Shown piece by piece: positions 28,179-37,061 of a DNA stretch of 51,274 bases; positions within the stretch are counted from its first letter, which is position 1; each line of letters opens with the position of its first letter. A program made the translations under genes and the position numbers. The stretch comes from Flavobacterium tibetense (GTDB taxonomy: Bacteria > Bacteroidota > Bacteroidia > Flavobacteriales > Flavobacteriaceae), in contig NZ_QLST01000016.1 in NCBI RefSeq assembly GCF_003293845.1, positions 1 to 51,274 of the forward strand, in the 5' to 3' direction. The notes below the pieces were generated by a model. It was given only the letters and a program-made list of their open reading frames with translations, did not search any database and was not told the origin of the DNA.

Positions 28179-28937
28179 TCAATAAGCAATCGCATTAACA
28201 ATATCTAAACCGATTGAATTAACATTTTTATACTTCGTAACTTTTAATTCAAAGTTTTTCGTTGAATGTGGAGAAAAAACTTCATAAATGGTATAATTCT
28301 CACTTCCCAAAACCGTCTTTGTCTTGGAATAATAAGTTACTTTAATAACTGCGTCTTTGTAAATTGCAACTGTTGCTGAATTTTTAATTCGTCCTTGAAT
28401 TTTAATTTTGTTTCCCCAGAAGTTTTCATTGTATGTTCCATTTGCTGACAAAAATTTTTTCGGTTGTGAACGCTCTATTTCTTCTACTGTCATAACTTTC
28501 TCTTGATAGGAACTGCCCGAATTATAACCGCTACTGTTATGATTTGTGTTATTGATAAAAATCAGTCCACCTATTATTACTATAATCACAATGATTATAA
28601 TTAAAATTGTCTTACCAATACTGCTTTTCTTTTTTGCTGGCTGTGTCTGCGGAGTTGCTTGTTTGGATTCAGTTGTTGTGTGCTGTTGCGAAGTTGTCGG
28701 AATAGTTGAAGAAACAAAGCGATTTGCAATTTCTTGTAAACGCTCTGCTATCAAAGCGTCCCGCTCATCATCTTGCAACTCTTCAAGTTTGAGAAGAATC
28801 TTTCCGTTGGAAAGTTTAACCGCATAATCAAAATTGTCTGTAATTGCAAAGATTTGATATGTGCCAATATCTGGGTTAAAAATTCTTACTTTCTGAAGTA
28901 GAAATTTTATTTCGTTTTCTCCGTAGTTTGCTTGCAT
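28179..28937 (-). CDS. Single-pass membrane protein with FxLYD-like C-terminal domain
   Basis: The 252-residue protein has a cytoplasmic N-terminal domain of about 90 residues (with IRF-type short beta strands and ALIAERLQEIANRFV helix), a low-complexity Thr/Gln/Lys linker, one membrane helix (GKTILIIIIVIIVIIGGLIFI, near 108-128), and an exported C-terminal beta domain. That domain (IKIQGRIKNSATVAIYKDAV, then NYTIYEVFSPHSTKNFELKV) resembles the FxLYD/DUF3426-type fold. The function is unknown. It is first in a row of four unrecognised minus-strand genes that look like an accessory patch. Confidence 0.75.
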   Translation of the reverse strand: MQANYGENEIKFLLQKVRIFNPDIGTYQIFAITDNFDYAVKLSNGKILLKLEELQDDERDALIAERLQEIANRFVSSTIPTTSQQHTTTESKQATPQTQPAKKKSSIGKTILIIIIVIIVIIGGLIFINNTNHNSSGYNSGSSYQEKVMTVEEIERSQPKKFLSANGTYNENFWGNKIKIQGRIKNSATVAIYKDAVIKVTYYSKTKTVLGSENYTIYEVFSPHSTKNFELKVTKYKNVNSIGLDIVNAIAY

Positions 28938-29081
28938 AGTTATGTTTTTTTAATTATTGTCTGTTGTAAAATTGTTCATTGTTATTTTTGTTTGTCTTGC
29001 TACGTCATTGTTCACGAAGTACGATCTTTTATGCTTACTACTAACGTTTTACAAAACATCAGTTTGCAGTATTTTGTCTTG

Positions 29082-30050
29082 TCATTTGTCGTCAATTTTT
29101 GCACCACGAGTGTAACCACTTTTTTTATAGTTGTCAATAAATATAATTTTTGCTTCTCTTAGTCCAGGACCAAAATGCTGAACTCTAAAATGACCTGAAA
29201 CACCAAACTCACCTGTCCGAATAAGTTTTGTAAAATAAGTTATGTCTATAATTTCTATGTTGTTCTTAGTTTCGTTGAGAAATTTTTCATCATTCAATTT
29301 TAAACGTCTCGATTGTCCAGTGTCAACACCGTGGATAATATGTGTTTCTGCTTCTGTAAAGTTGTAGAAAAGTATGAATGACATAACGTAATCGTGAATC
29401 TTTCCATACCAAGCCCTGCCTTCTTGGTCGCTATATTCCCAACCATAAATTTCGTCATTACTGATTAAATGAAATTGGTCTGTCCCTTGCGTAACTTTAT
29501 TACAGTCAATTGGGATAATAATTAATGTTCTACTTTCTTCGTCCCATTCGTCTTCACCGCCCTGTAAGTCTTGGATTAATCTGTCCCAGTCTGCACCAGC
29601 AGGTGGTTTTTCACCAGCCTTAATTTTTTGTTGAAGGTTTTCAAGTTGGCTTTTATTTGAAATTCTCTCGTGGTTGTTAGCAGATAACCAACTGTAAAGA
29701 ATTGCATTTATGGGATAATCTTTAGGGTCAGCACCTACGTAGTTGTGAATATTTGAAAAGTCAGGTAAAATTGTTTCGGGAAGTAAAAGGAGTCCTGTTG
29801 CTTTGGGTGAATTAGATAATAGTGATTTTGCTTTTACAAAATTATTTGTGTCTGCAATTTTTTGGTGTATTGTTGAGGATATGTAATTTATCTGCAAAGG
29901 TTTGCCAAAGAAAAAATTGAAACTTCGTTTAATGTCTGAAATTCCTTTTTCGTCATAACCCGAATTGTCAAGCATATCGAAAATTTTATTTGTCAGTTTG
30001 TTGTTTTCGATACAACCTAAAATCGGAAATTTTCTTTCGTCAATTTTCAT
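29082..30050 (-). CDS. Hypothetical protein with GHFRxQ motif
   Basis: This 322-residue soluble protein lacks a signal peptide. I do not recognise its family. The C terminus contains SGHFRVQHFGPGLREAKIIF followed by an IDNYKKSGYTRG-type end. A similar G-H-(F/W/Y)-R-x-Q ... K-x-I-(Y/F)-I pattern is one I associate with uncharacterised proteins of phages and mobile elements, including the AcrVA2-type group; this is a memory-level resemblance only. Surroundings support an accessory origin: flanking spacers contain AACGTT words and neighbours are unrelated short genes. A mid-protein acidic stretch (QGGEDEWDEESRT) is notable. Confidence 0.75.
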   Translation of the reverse strand: MKIDERKFPILGCIENNKLTNKIFDMLDNSGYDEKGISDIKRSFNFFFGKPLQINYISSTIHQKIADTNNFVKAKSLLSNSPKATGLLLLPETILPDFSNIHNYVGADPKDYPINAILYSWLSANNHERISNKSQLENLQQKIKAGEKPPAGADWDRLIQDLQGGEDEWDEESRTLIIIPIDCNKVTQGTDQFHLISNDEIYGWEYSDQEGRAWYGKIHDYVMSFILFYNFTEAETHIIHGVDTGQSRRLKLNDEKFLNETKNNIEIIDITYFTKLIRTGEFGVSGHFRVQHFGPGLREAKIIFIDNYKKSGYTRGAKIDDK

Positions 30051-30218
30051 ATTATTCGAGTCGTTTTAAAATTACTGTTAACGTTCCCGTGCTTTGCGTC
30101 AGTTGTGAACTTCAGAACTGATTATTCTCTTTTAAATTATAAATTTCTTGCGAAATGTGAGCGTGAATTCACCACAAAATTCGCAATTGCACCAAACGTT
30201 TGTTGGTGATAGTTTTTA
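30051..30218. repeat. Palindrome-rich spacer in the accessory patch
   Basis: This spacer holds GTTAACGTTCCCGTGCTTTGCG (30077-30098 region) and, near its other end, the palindrome-like ACCAAACGTTTGTTGGT (30190-30206), with GCAATTGCACC in between. Related AACGTT/AACGGTT words occur near 29041, 31155 and 50785. They could mark boundaries of inserted gene cassettes, but no integrase is present in the window. Confidence 0.4.
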
Positions 30219-30608
30219 TTAAAATATACTATTCTCGTAGTTCTGTAAATCAGTTCCAATTTTTTCAATTATACTTTCTTGATGCGTATTGTTTGGAAAT
30301 TTCCAATTTAATTTATGATTTCCCATAACACCAAGATTGGAAATCCAATCTATTTCTACGAAATTAAAGTTTTCAGTTATTAAAAACTTAGTTATACTTG
30401 AAGGATAAATACAGCTAATTTCAATATGATCTCTTGTTGTTTTTGTTATACGAGCTTTTGGATCACTTGTTAACCATTCTATTAATAAAGAATACTTTCT
30501 TTTCATTCCACCAAAATTGTCAACTTGGGTTTCAAGCATTTTATCTCTGTCTTTTAAAAAGTAATAAATTATAACTCCAATTATTGTAATTATTATTATC
30601 CAAGTCAT
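30219..30608 (-). CDS. Small membrane-anchored hypothetical protein
   Basis: The 129-residue protein begins with a membrane helix (MTWIIIITIIGVIIYYFL) followed by a basic/acidic patch and a compact alpha/beta domain (YSLLIEWLTSDPKARITKTT). No family is recognised. It starts 13 bases after the stop of the 166-residue gene at 30622, so both are probably co-transcribed. Base composition is like its neighbours. Confidence 0.7.
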   Translation of the reverse strand: MTWIIIITIIGVIIYYFLKDRDKMLETQVDNFGGMKRKYSLLIEWLTSDPKARITKTTRDHIEISCIYPSSITKFLITENFNFVEIDWISNLGVMGNHKLNWKFPNNTHQESIIEKIGTDLQNYENSIF

Positions 30609-30621
30609 TGTTTGTTAATTT

Positions 30622-31122
30622 TTAAATTAAACTTTTTAATTCTGTTAATAGTTTGTTTATATGGAAATTATATACCGCATTAAAAGAATCTACTAAATGA
30701 AAATCATCAGGATTATCTTCAGCTTTCAAATGTCCAATAAATCCTTCCTGTAAAGGATATTTAAATAATCTAATAAATAAACTATTTGGGAATTCACCAT
30801 TTTCTTTAAAATTATCTAATTCTTCCATATAAGAAATATATCTATCTCGGAATATTGGGATAAACTGAGAAGGCTCATAATTTCTTCCAGAAATTTCATT
30901 TACAAAACGCAAACAGTAGAGTTGATGTTTTAAGATATTTTCGTCAGACATAGTTATCAGATTTTCTTCATTGATAAATAGCCAAGAATAAAAGAAATTA
31001 AAAATACAAATTTCTGCAAGTCCATCAGGTTTTAAATCATCATTATAAAATTTAACAAATGGAGATTGATTATCCTTGCAAATTTTCGCAATACTTAAAA
31101 TTATTTGATCTGATATTTTCAT
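30622..31122 (-). CDS. Hypothetical protein in the accessory patch
   Basis: The 166-residue protein is predicted to be soluble and mainly helical (MKISDQIILSIAKICKDNQS, then CIFNFFYSWLFINEENLITM). No motif or family is recognised. It is the first gene of a likely two-gene unit with the membrane-anchored protein at 30219. Upstream lies a spacer with ACCAACGGTTT and a 9-bp inverted repeat, similar in wording to the spacer upstream of the hypothetical gene at 50093. Confidence 0.7.
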   Translation of the reverse strand: MKISDQIILSIAKICKDNQSPFVKFYNDDLKPDGLAEICIFNFFYSWLFINEENLITMSDENILKHQLYCLRFVNEISGRNYEPSQFIPIFRDRYISYMEELDNFKENGEFPNSLFIRLFKYPLQEGFIGHLKAEDNPDDFHLVDSFNAVYNFHINKLLTELKSLI

Positions 31123-31152
31123 TGTTATTGATTTCGTCTTTTAGGGCAAAAT

Positions 31153-31225
31153 TGCCACCAACGGTTTATATGCGAAACTTTCTGACAAGTTTTATACCAT
31201 TTTGGCAAGATTGGCAAAAGTTTCG
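31153..31225. repeat. Inverted repeat upstream of the accessory patch
   Basis: GCCACCAACGGTTT (31154-31167) is followed by CGAAACTTT (31173-31181) and its complement AAAGTTTCG (31217-31225), enclosing about 35 bases that contain TTTGGCAAGATTGGCAAAAG. This may be the edge of an inserted cassette or a small palindromic repeat. Confidence 0.45.
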
Positions 31226-31290
31226 AGTGTTTTTATTTTACTTTTTATAAACAAAATCAAATATAAAAAAATATTTACAATTTCAAACAC

Positions 31291-31314
31291 AAAAAAAGCC
31301 CACCTAAGTGAGCT
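31291..31314 (-). terminator. Terminator of the iron-uptake operon
   Basis: On the minus strand GCTCAC-TTAG-GTGGGC forms a stem with one mismatch followed by seven T. It lies 7 bases after the stop of the gene at 31321. Confidence 0.65.
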
Positions 31315-31320
31315 CTCTTA

Positions 31321-31668
31321 TCAATTCCAACAGATGCCATTTTTTAAATCGTGATAACTTAGCATTTCATTAGAACTTTCGGTGCTTAAAAGTAAAAGTA
31401 ATTCATATAACTCCAATCGAGTAATGAGAATAATGAAATTGCTTTGCAAGGTTGGAATTGGGATTTTCTTTTTATAAATCGAGTGTTGGTATTCCTTTTC
31501 CCAATAGTCGATATCAATGCGTTTTAAATAATTTGTAAAAGCAATTAATTCTTCCTCGGTTAAGCTAAAGTTGAGGTTGTTCAAGGTTAATTGGTAATTG
31601 CCACAACCTTTCAAGAAAATTAGCATGCCGTTTTGAGTTTGTTTTAAAATGGAATAATTGCAACACAT
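31321..31668 (-). CDS. Small conserved protein at the end of the TonB/PepSY operon (DUF6686-like)
   Basis: The 115-residue protein begins MCCNYSILKQTQNGMLIFLK and includes CGNYQLTLNNLNFSLTEEEL. It resembles short flavobacterial proteins annotated DUF6686, with N-terminal cysteines and a Cys-x-x-Tyr element; that family name is from memory. It starts 4 bases after the PepSY gene and should be co-transcribed with it, suggesting a role in iron or siderophore handling. A direct metal-binding function is not shown. Confidence 0.72.
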   Translation of the reverse strand: MCCNYSILKQTQNGMLIFLKGCGNYQLTLNNLNFSLTEEELIAFTNYLKRIDIDYWEKEYQHSIYKKKIPIPTLQSNFIILITRLELYELLLLLSTESSNEMLSYHDLKNGICWN

Positions 31669-31672
31669 ACTT

Positions 31673-32845
31673 TTATTTTTTATTTCGTTTTCCCCACCAA
31701 ATTAAAAATCCAGTAACTGGTAATGAAGCACAAACTAAACTAATAATCAGCGCTAAAATCTTGCTCCAAATTCCGAAAATAGCACCAATGTGAATATCGT
31801 AATTCGCAGCGACTGCTTTTTCGCCCAAGTTTTTGTCGTGATGCGAATGTTGGTGCAACAATTCTCCCGAATTTTCATCAAAAATCAAACTGTGATTCAC
31901 ATGGTAGGAGTAGGAGAGTTGCTTTACAAACACATCATAATTCGGGTGTTCGTGGTCGTCTAAATGTTCGTAACCAAAATCCAAACTGTATTGAAATGCA
32001 TCAGGATATAATGCTTCAACTTTTTTCCCAATTTTATCCAAAGTGTGCTCGTTACGCATTTCAATTGGCGCTTTCGTTTGAATGTGCGAAAAATCAGGAT
32101 AAGTAGTATTTCCACCCGAAAATACTACGTATAAAATCACTTGAATGAAATAAAACGCATAAAACAATCCGGTAAAAGCAACTACAAAAGCTAAAGAAGC
32201 TACGTAAAATCCTAAAATGTTATGCAAATCGTAGTTTTTTCGTTTCCAACTTTTTACGTTTTTCCAATTGAATGCAAAGCGTTGTTTTCTGGCGTTTTTA
32301 TTTTTGGGCCACCACAAAATAATTCCTGAAATCAGCATGAACAAGAAAATCAATGTTGGAATGCCACACACATAAGTTCCCCATTCGGTATTCAACATAA
32401 AGCTGAAGTGAATGGATTTGATGATGTTGAAAAAGTCTAATGTTTCATCATAAACACCTCGAATTTCACCCGTAAACGGATTCACATACACCGATTTGTA
32501 AACCACATATTCTTCGTAGAAATTCCAACCATCTGGATTTCTTTCGTAGTAATAAAAAATGTAGCTTCGGCTTTTGTCAATCGGAACGGTTACCCAGTGA
32601 ATCGGATATTTTTCATTGGTATGAGCATTCACTTTTTGCTCTAAAACTTTCAATGAAAGCGGTTCTTTGGAAGAAATGTTCTCTTCGTAATGATGAATAG
32701 CGTCTTTTCGAAGGTAATTGGTGATTTCTGCCTGAAAAACATAAATAGCGCCAGTAATCGAAATCAAAAAAACGATTAAACCCGTTGATAAACCGAGCCA
32801 AAGATGCAACTTGCGAATACTTTTTTTAAAACTAAAGTTGTTCAT
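31673..32845 (-). CDS. PepSY-domain membrane protein of siderophore uptake
   Basis: The roughly 390-residue protein has the PepSY-associated membrane layout: helix 1 with LHLWLGLSTGLIVFLISITG, helix 2 near residue 160 (YVCGIPTLIFLFMLISGIIL), helix 3 near 215, and a last helix ending VTGFLIWWGKR. Conserved histidines (LHLW, DLHNILGF, HIGAIFG) fit a possible haem- or ferric-reductase role in releasing iron from siderophores. The longest frame begins at 32869, but ATG 32845 (MNNFSFKK) is preferred because the upstream part lies in a stem-loop (AAACTCC/GGAGTTT, 32859-32886). It follows the TonB receptor gene in one operon. Confidence 0.88.
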   Translation of the reverse strand: MNNFSFKKSIRKLHLWLGLSTGLIVFLISITGAIYVFQAEITNYLRKDAIHHYEENISSKEPLSLKVLEQKVNAHTNEKYPIHWVTVPIDKSRSYIFYYYERNPDGWNFYEEYVVYKSVYVNPFTGEIRGVYDETLDFFNIIKSIHFSFMLNTEWGTYVCGIPTLIFLFMLISGIILWWPKNKNARKQRFAFNWKNVKSWKRKNYDLHNILGFYVASLAFVVAFTGLFYAFYFIQVILYVVFSGGNTTYPDFSHIQTKAPIEMRNEHTLDKIGKKVEALYPDAFQYSLDFGYEHLDDHEHPNYDVFVKQLSYSYHVNHSLIFDENSGELLHQHSHHDKNLGEKAVAANYDIHIGAIFGIWSKILALIISLVCASLPVTGFLIWWGKRNKK

Positions 32846-32898
32846 AGAGAAAAGGTGAAAACTCCCCAAATAGATGAGGAGTTTAGTTAACTAACACA

Positions 32899-35040
32899 TT
32901 AAAATTTATAGGTAATTCCTGCAATTAAACTTCTTAATTGTTGTGGTGTCACAGTTGACCAACCCGAATAATATTTTTCATTCAACATATTATTCAATTT
33001 CAAAGAAACATTGAATTTAGCATCATCATAAGAAAGTACAGAGTTTAAAATCGTATACGCTGGTAATTCAAAAGTTCCTGTATTGGCTCTGTTTAACGTT
33101 TTGTATTCGCTAGCGTAGTTGCCACCAAAACCAATTCCGAAACCTTTTAATTGTCCTTCCGTTACGGTGTAATTTGCCCAAAAGTTCACTAAAGTTTCCG
33201 GACCTGCTTCTTCTGGACGTAATCCTAAGTAACCTTCGCCAGGCGTTTCTTTGGTAACTTCTGCTTTGTTGTGGCTAATTCCAGTAATAATGTTTAATCC
33301 TTTAATCGGACTTGCTACGATGCTCAGTTCAACACCTTTGCTTTCTACTTCACCACCTTGAATAGCGTTGTTGATGTTGTTTGGATCAGTAATTATGCGG
33401 TCTTTCACTCGGATGTCATAATAGCTCAACGAAGCAGAAATAATGTCTTTGTACAAGCTTGTTTTCAAACCAAATTCATATTGATTGGCTTGTTCTGGAT
33501 CAAATTCTTTAATTCTTGGATTGCTACCGTCCAAATCAGCAACTGTTCTTGGAGCTACATTTTGAAAACCATTCATATAGTTACCAAAAACCGAAACTTT
33601 GTTTTCAATAATTTGATATACCGCACCAAATTTTGGCGATAAAGCTACTTGACCTTTGGTTTCTTCAGCGTCCCATTGCGAAGCTTTTCCATCAAAATAA
33701 TCCAAACGTAAACTCGCCATTACGGATAATTTGTTGGTAATATTCAATACATCAGAAACATAAACACTCATGATTTCTTGAGTAGCTTCAGTATTTCCAG
33801 CAAAATTTCCGGTTAAAAGAGCATCAGTTCCAGCTTGTGTTAAAATTCCAGTGTCAGTTCCATTTACTAGTGAAACAACACCATTTGCAACCCAACCTGA
33901 ACCGCCATTAATTAATCTTGAATTGTAATAATCTACACCAACAACCATTCGATTTCTTAGGTTTCCAATTTTGAAATCACCAATAAAATTTTGTTGGATA
34001 TCTGTCGTGTAGAATGTTCCATTGGCTTTTGAAATAAATCTTGTGAATTCATCACCATTGGCCGAATCCCATAAATAGTGGTAGTAACCGTTTGTTCGTG
34101 TTGAACTTTTTGATAAAACGGTTTGTGATGTCCAATTATTTGAAAGTTTATAGAGCGCTTGCATTTGCATATTAAAACTGCTATTTTCCATAGTCAAATC
34201 ATTAGAAGTAAATGAGTTTTTGTAATTTCTATCAAATAACTCCATTGAATCAAATGAAAGTGGAGAGAAACGACTCAAGAAAATCATACTTTGTCTAGCA
34301 GATGTATTTTTGTAAAATTCGGTATTTACTAAAAACGTTAGTTTGTCGTTTACTTCATACTTCACTGAAGGCGCAATAAAAAAGGCATTTGAAAACCCAG
34401 CATCTTGAAACGATTCTTCATTGGTATAAGCCGAGTTCACACGAACTGCCATTTTATCATTTACAGGAAGATTGATATCAGCTGTAACACGATTACTTCC
34501 GTATGTTCCGTTGTTGTAACTAATTTCTCCACCAAAGTTTTGATATGGTTTTTTGGTTACCACATTAATTAATCCTCCATAGGAAATAACACTACTTCCA
34601 AATAAGGTTCCTGATGGTCCTTTGATGACCTCGATATTGTCAATATTGATTGGGTCAATAGTGGTGTTGGTTAAAGAAGGTAAACCATTTGTCATGGTAG
34701 GTTGAACAGAAAATCCTCTCATGGAGTAATATTCAGCGCCATCACCATTTCTTCCTGTTGATTCCCATAATCTTGCTACTCCAGTTGCGTTTTTCAAGGC
34801 ATCATTGAAATTGGTAACCACTTGTTCTTTCAACAAATTAGCAGGAATGGAGTTGTACACTTGCGGATTTTCAATGTCTTTCAAAGGCATTTTGGCAACC
34901 GTTTCGCTGCTTTCTTTTTTGTACTTGTTTTCATGTAAACCTTCAACAATCACTTCTTTTAATTGTTTAATGGTATCTTTTTTTTCTTGAGCATAAGAAA
35001 AAGTAGTAAGTAAACTTAAAGTAAATACTATTTTATACAT
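32899..35040 (-). CDS. TonB-dependent siderophore receptor
   Basis: The 713-residue outer-membrane receptor has a signal peptide (MYKIVFTLSLLTTFSYAQ), a TonB box-like KQLKEVIVEG, a plug domain (YSMRGFSVQPTMTNGLPSL, then IDNIEVIKGPSGTLFGSSVI and SYGGLINVVTKKP), and a beta barrel ending in ITYKF with a terminal aromatic residue. The plug sequence fits the siderophore receptor group (FhuE/FpvA-like) rather than the SusC group. The ligand is unknown. It is first in an operon with PepSY and DUF6686-like genes. A consensus promoter and an inverted repeat lie just upstream. Confidence 0.94.
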   Translation of the reverse strand: MYKIVFTLSLLTTFSYAQEKKDTIKQLKEVIVEGLHENKYKKESSETVAKMPLKDIENPQVYNSIPANLLKEQVVTNFNDALKNATGVARLWESTGRNGDGAEYYSMRGFSVQPTMTNGLPSLTNTTIDPINIDNIEVIKGPSGTLFGSSVISYGGLINVVTKKPYQNFGGEISYNNGTYGSNRVTADINLPVNDKMAVRVNSAYTNEESFQDAGFSNAFFIAPSVKYEVNDKLTFLVNTEFYKNTSARQSMIFLSRFSPLSFDSMELFDRNYKNSFTSNDLTMENSSFNMQMQALYKLSNNWTSQTVLSKSSTRTNGYYHYLWDSANGDEFTRFISKANGTFYTTDIQQNFIGDFKIGNLRNRMVVGVDYYNSRLINGGSGWVANGVVSLVNGTDTGILTQAGTDALLTGNFAGNTEATQEIMSVYVSDVLNITNKLSVMASLRLDYFDGKASQWDAEETKGQVALSPKFGAVYQIIENKVSVFGNYMNGFQNVAPRTVADLDGSNPRIKEFDPEQANQYEFGLKTSLYKDIISASLSYYDIRVKDRIITDPNNINNAIQGGEVESKGVELSIVASPIKGLNIITGISHNKAEVTKETPGEGYLGLRPEEAGPETLVNFWANYTVTEGQLKGFGIGFGGNYASEYKTLNRANTGTFELPAYTILNSVLSYDDAKFNVSLKLNNMLNEKYYSGWSTVTPQQLRSLIAGITYKF

Positions 35041-35069
35041 TTTATTTAGATTTAATTAAAATAACGAAG

Positions 35070-35125
35070 CAAAAATATTAAGTCGAAATTAATCTACAAA
35101 ATTTATTTAGACTTATTTTAAATAA
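35070..35125 (-). promoter_or_regulatory. Promoter and candidate operator of the iron operon
   Basis: On the minus strand TTTG (35097-35100), 19 bases, TATTTTTG (35070-35077) matches the Bacteroidota consensus. Just upstream, TTATTTA (35103-35109) and TAAATAA (35119-35125) form an inverted repeat with a 9-base gap, a possible site for an iron-responsive regulator. Regulator identity is inferred only from gene content. Confidence 0.6.
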
Positions 35126-35176
35126 TATTTGTAAGAAGTTGATTTTCAATTGCAAACTTTTATACCGAAGTTTCGA

Positions 35177-35216
35177 AACTTAAATTTTAAAACTTTAAAC
35201 TAAAATTGTAACTTTG
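35177..35216 (+). promoter_or_regulatory. prfA -7 element preceded by heptad repeats
   Basis: TAACTTTG (35209-35216) matches the -7 consensus and lies 23 bases before prfA. The 35 bases before it read as 7-bp units AACTTAA, ATTTTAA, AACTTTA, AACTAAA, ATTGTAA (35177-35211), so the last unit runs into the -7 box. Confidence 0.6.
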
Positions 35217-35238
35217 CACTCCAAAATAAATAACAGTT

Positions 35239-36312
35239 ATGTTAGATAGATTACAATATGTAAAACAACGTTTTGACGAAATTTCAGATTTGATTATTCA
35301 GCCTGATGTGATTGCTGATCAGAAGCGTTATGTACAACTAAATAAAGAATACAAAGACCTTAAAGGTTTGGTAGAAAAACGTGAAGAATATATCGTTCTT
35401 GACGGAAATATAAAAGAAGCTCAAGAAATTATTGCGGACGGTTCTGATGCTGAAATGGTAGAAATGGCCAAAATGCAATTAGAAGAAGCCAAAGAGCGTT
35501 TGCCACAATTGGAAGAGGAAATCAAATTCATGTTGATTCCTAAAGATCCAGAAGATGCGAAAAACGTAATGGTGGAAATCCGTGCGGGTACTGGTGGTGA
35601 TGAAGCTTCTATTTTTGCAGGTGATTTATTCCGTATGTATACCAAATATTGTGAAGCTCGCGGTTGGAGAACTTCTGTAGTAGACGTAAGTGAAGGAACT
35701 TCAGGTGGTTTCAAAGAAATTATTTTTGAAGTAACCGGAGAAGATGTATATGGTACATTAAAATTTGAAGCAGGCGTTCACCGTGTACAACGTGTGCCTC
35801 AAACGGAAACACAAGGTCGTGTGCATACTTCAGCTGCTACGGTAATGGTTTTACCAGAAGCAGAAGAGTTTGATGTACAAATTGACATGAACGATGTTCG
35901 TGTAGACTTTTTCTGTTCGTCTGGTCCTGGTGGTCAGTCGGTAAATACTACGAAGTCTGCGGTTCGTTTAACGCACATTCCTACAGGTTTAGTAGCGCAA
36001 TGTCAGGATCAAAAATCGCAACATAAAAATAAAGATAAAGCATTGGAAGTATTGCGTTCGCGTTTGTACGAAAAAGAATTAGCAATTAAACAAGCGGAAG
36101 ATGCAACGAAACGTTCTTCGCAAGTAAGTTCTGGTGACCGTTCGGCAAAAATTAGAACCTATAACTATTCGCAAGGTCGTGTAACCGATCATAGAATTGG
36201 TTTAGACGTTTTTGATATGGATGGTGTAATGAACGGTAAAATTCAAAAGTTTGTTGACGAACTTCAAATGGTGAACAATATGGAAAAACTAAAAGAGAAC
36301 GAAGTTTTCTAA
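35239..36312 (+). CDS. prfA: Peptide chain release factor 1
   Basis: The 357-residue protein ends translation at UAA and UAG. It has the universal GGQ motif ([20 protein letters not shown], near residue 232), the class-I release-factor domain [20 protein letters not shown] near residue 113, and a helical N terminus. Length is typical of RF1. Homology between RF1 and RF2 is high; RF1 is preferred because there is no RF2-type programmed frameshift and the N terminus is RF1-like. The gene stands alone and ends at a 16-bp perfect hairpin. Confidence 0.95.
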   Translation: MLDRLQYVKQRFDEISDLIIQPDVIADQKRYVQLNKEYKDLKGLVEKREEYIVLDGNIKEAQEIIADGSDAEMVEMAKMQLEEAKERLPQLEEEIKFMLIPKDPEDAKNVMVEIRAGTGGDEASIFAGDLFRMYTKYCEARGWRTSVVDVSEGTSGGFKEIIFEVTGEDVYGTLKFEAGVHRVQRVPQTETQGRVHTSAATVMVLPEAEEFDVQIDMNDVRVDFFCSSGPGGQSVNTTKSAVRLTHIPTGLVAQCQDQKSQHKNKDKALEVLRSRLYEKELAIKQAEDATKRSSQVSSGDRSAKIRTYNYSQGRVTDHRIGLDVFDMDGVMNGKIQKFVDELQMVNNMEKLKENEVF

Positions 36313-36342
36313 TAGCCGCCAATAAGATTAAATAATAACAAA

Positions 36343-36378
36343 AAAAACACCAAACTAGCGAACTAGTTTGGTGTTTTT
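36343..36378. terminator. Bidirectional terminator, 16-bp perfect stem
   Basis: AAAAACACCAAACTAG (36343-36358), loop CGAA, and its complement (36363-36378). It lies between the convergent prfA and lipoprotein genes. Confidence 0.92.
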
Positions 36379-36400
36379 ATTTCCAGAAAATGAGTAGTAA

Positions 36401-37051
36401 CTATTCTTTAGCTTCTGCGTTTTCTTTTGATTTTTCTCCTGCTCTGTTTATAGCAAGCATTGGAGCAAATTTAACTTTTATTGAGGCAATTTTCATGTTG
36501 TCAGAACTAGATAAACCTTCTTTTTCAACGGTATTTTTTCTTGTTCCTAATGCTTCATATAACATTTTTATTTCATCCCAATCTTCTCTTGAGTACGTAT
36601 CTTTGTTTTCTGTTACTGTTGAGGTAAATTTATCAAAAACACTCAAGATGTTATCTTTATTAACCCAAGTAAAGCTAATGTCATCTCCGATATTATCATT
36701 TCCAAATAAAGTAGCTCTAAATTGTGGCTTTTGATTTTTTTCTTGGTGTTCTAGATAATTGGTTCTGTAAAGCTCATATTTTTCATTAGATAGTATAACT
36801 TTTTCCTGTAAATCTTCACGGTCTTCAACTGTTACCAATGCATTTTCTGTGGCTAATTTTCTCAATTGATAATCGTTTTCAATATAGTCCCATCTCGATT
36901 CTATATCTAATATAGCAATGTTGTTGATAGAGTCTACATAATTTTCATAATCTGCAACTGCTTTTTCGGCATTGGTTTGGTTTTCATTTTTACATGAAAG
37001 TAGTGCAACACCTGATAAAAGCGTGATAACTAAAAATTTTAAATTTTTCAT
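36401..37051 (-). CDS. Lipoprotein of the stress-type operon
   Basis: The 216-residue protein has a lipoprotein signal (MKNLKFLVITLLSGVALLSC, lipobox LLSC). The mature part is highly charged and helical with coiled-coil character (ENYVDSINNIAILDIESRWD, then ILSNEKYELYRTNYLEHQEK). The family is not recognised with certainty; similar flavobacterial proteins are uncharacterised. It is the last gene of a five-gene operon (38230 to 36401) with gaps of 9-18 bases. Confidence 0.82.
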   Translation of the reverse strand: MKNLKFLVITLLSGVALLSCKNENQTNAEKAVADYENYVDSINNIAILDIESRWDYIENDYQLRKLATENALVTVEDREDLQEKVILSNEKYELYRTNYLEHQEKNQKPQFRATLFGNDNIGDDISFTWVNKDNILSVFDKFTSTVTENKDTYSREDWDEIKMLYEALGTRKNTVEKEGLSSSDNMKIASIKVKFAPMLAINRAGEKSKENAEAKE

Positions 37052-37061
37052 TTTTGATTGT

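Noticed and set aside
28179..31122. New defence system in the accessory patch
   Set aside because: No nuclease, helicase, methyltransferase, reverse transcriptase, NTPase or toxin motif could be found in the four proteins; only a general accessory origin is supported.
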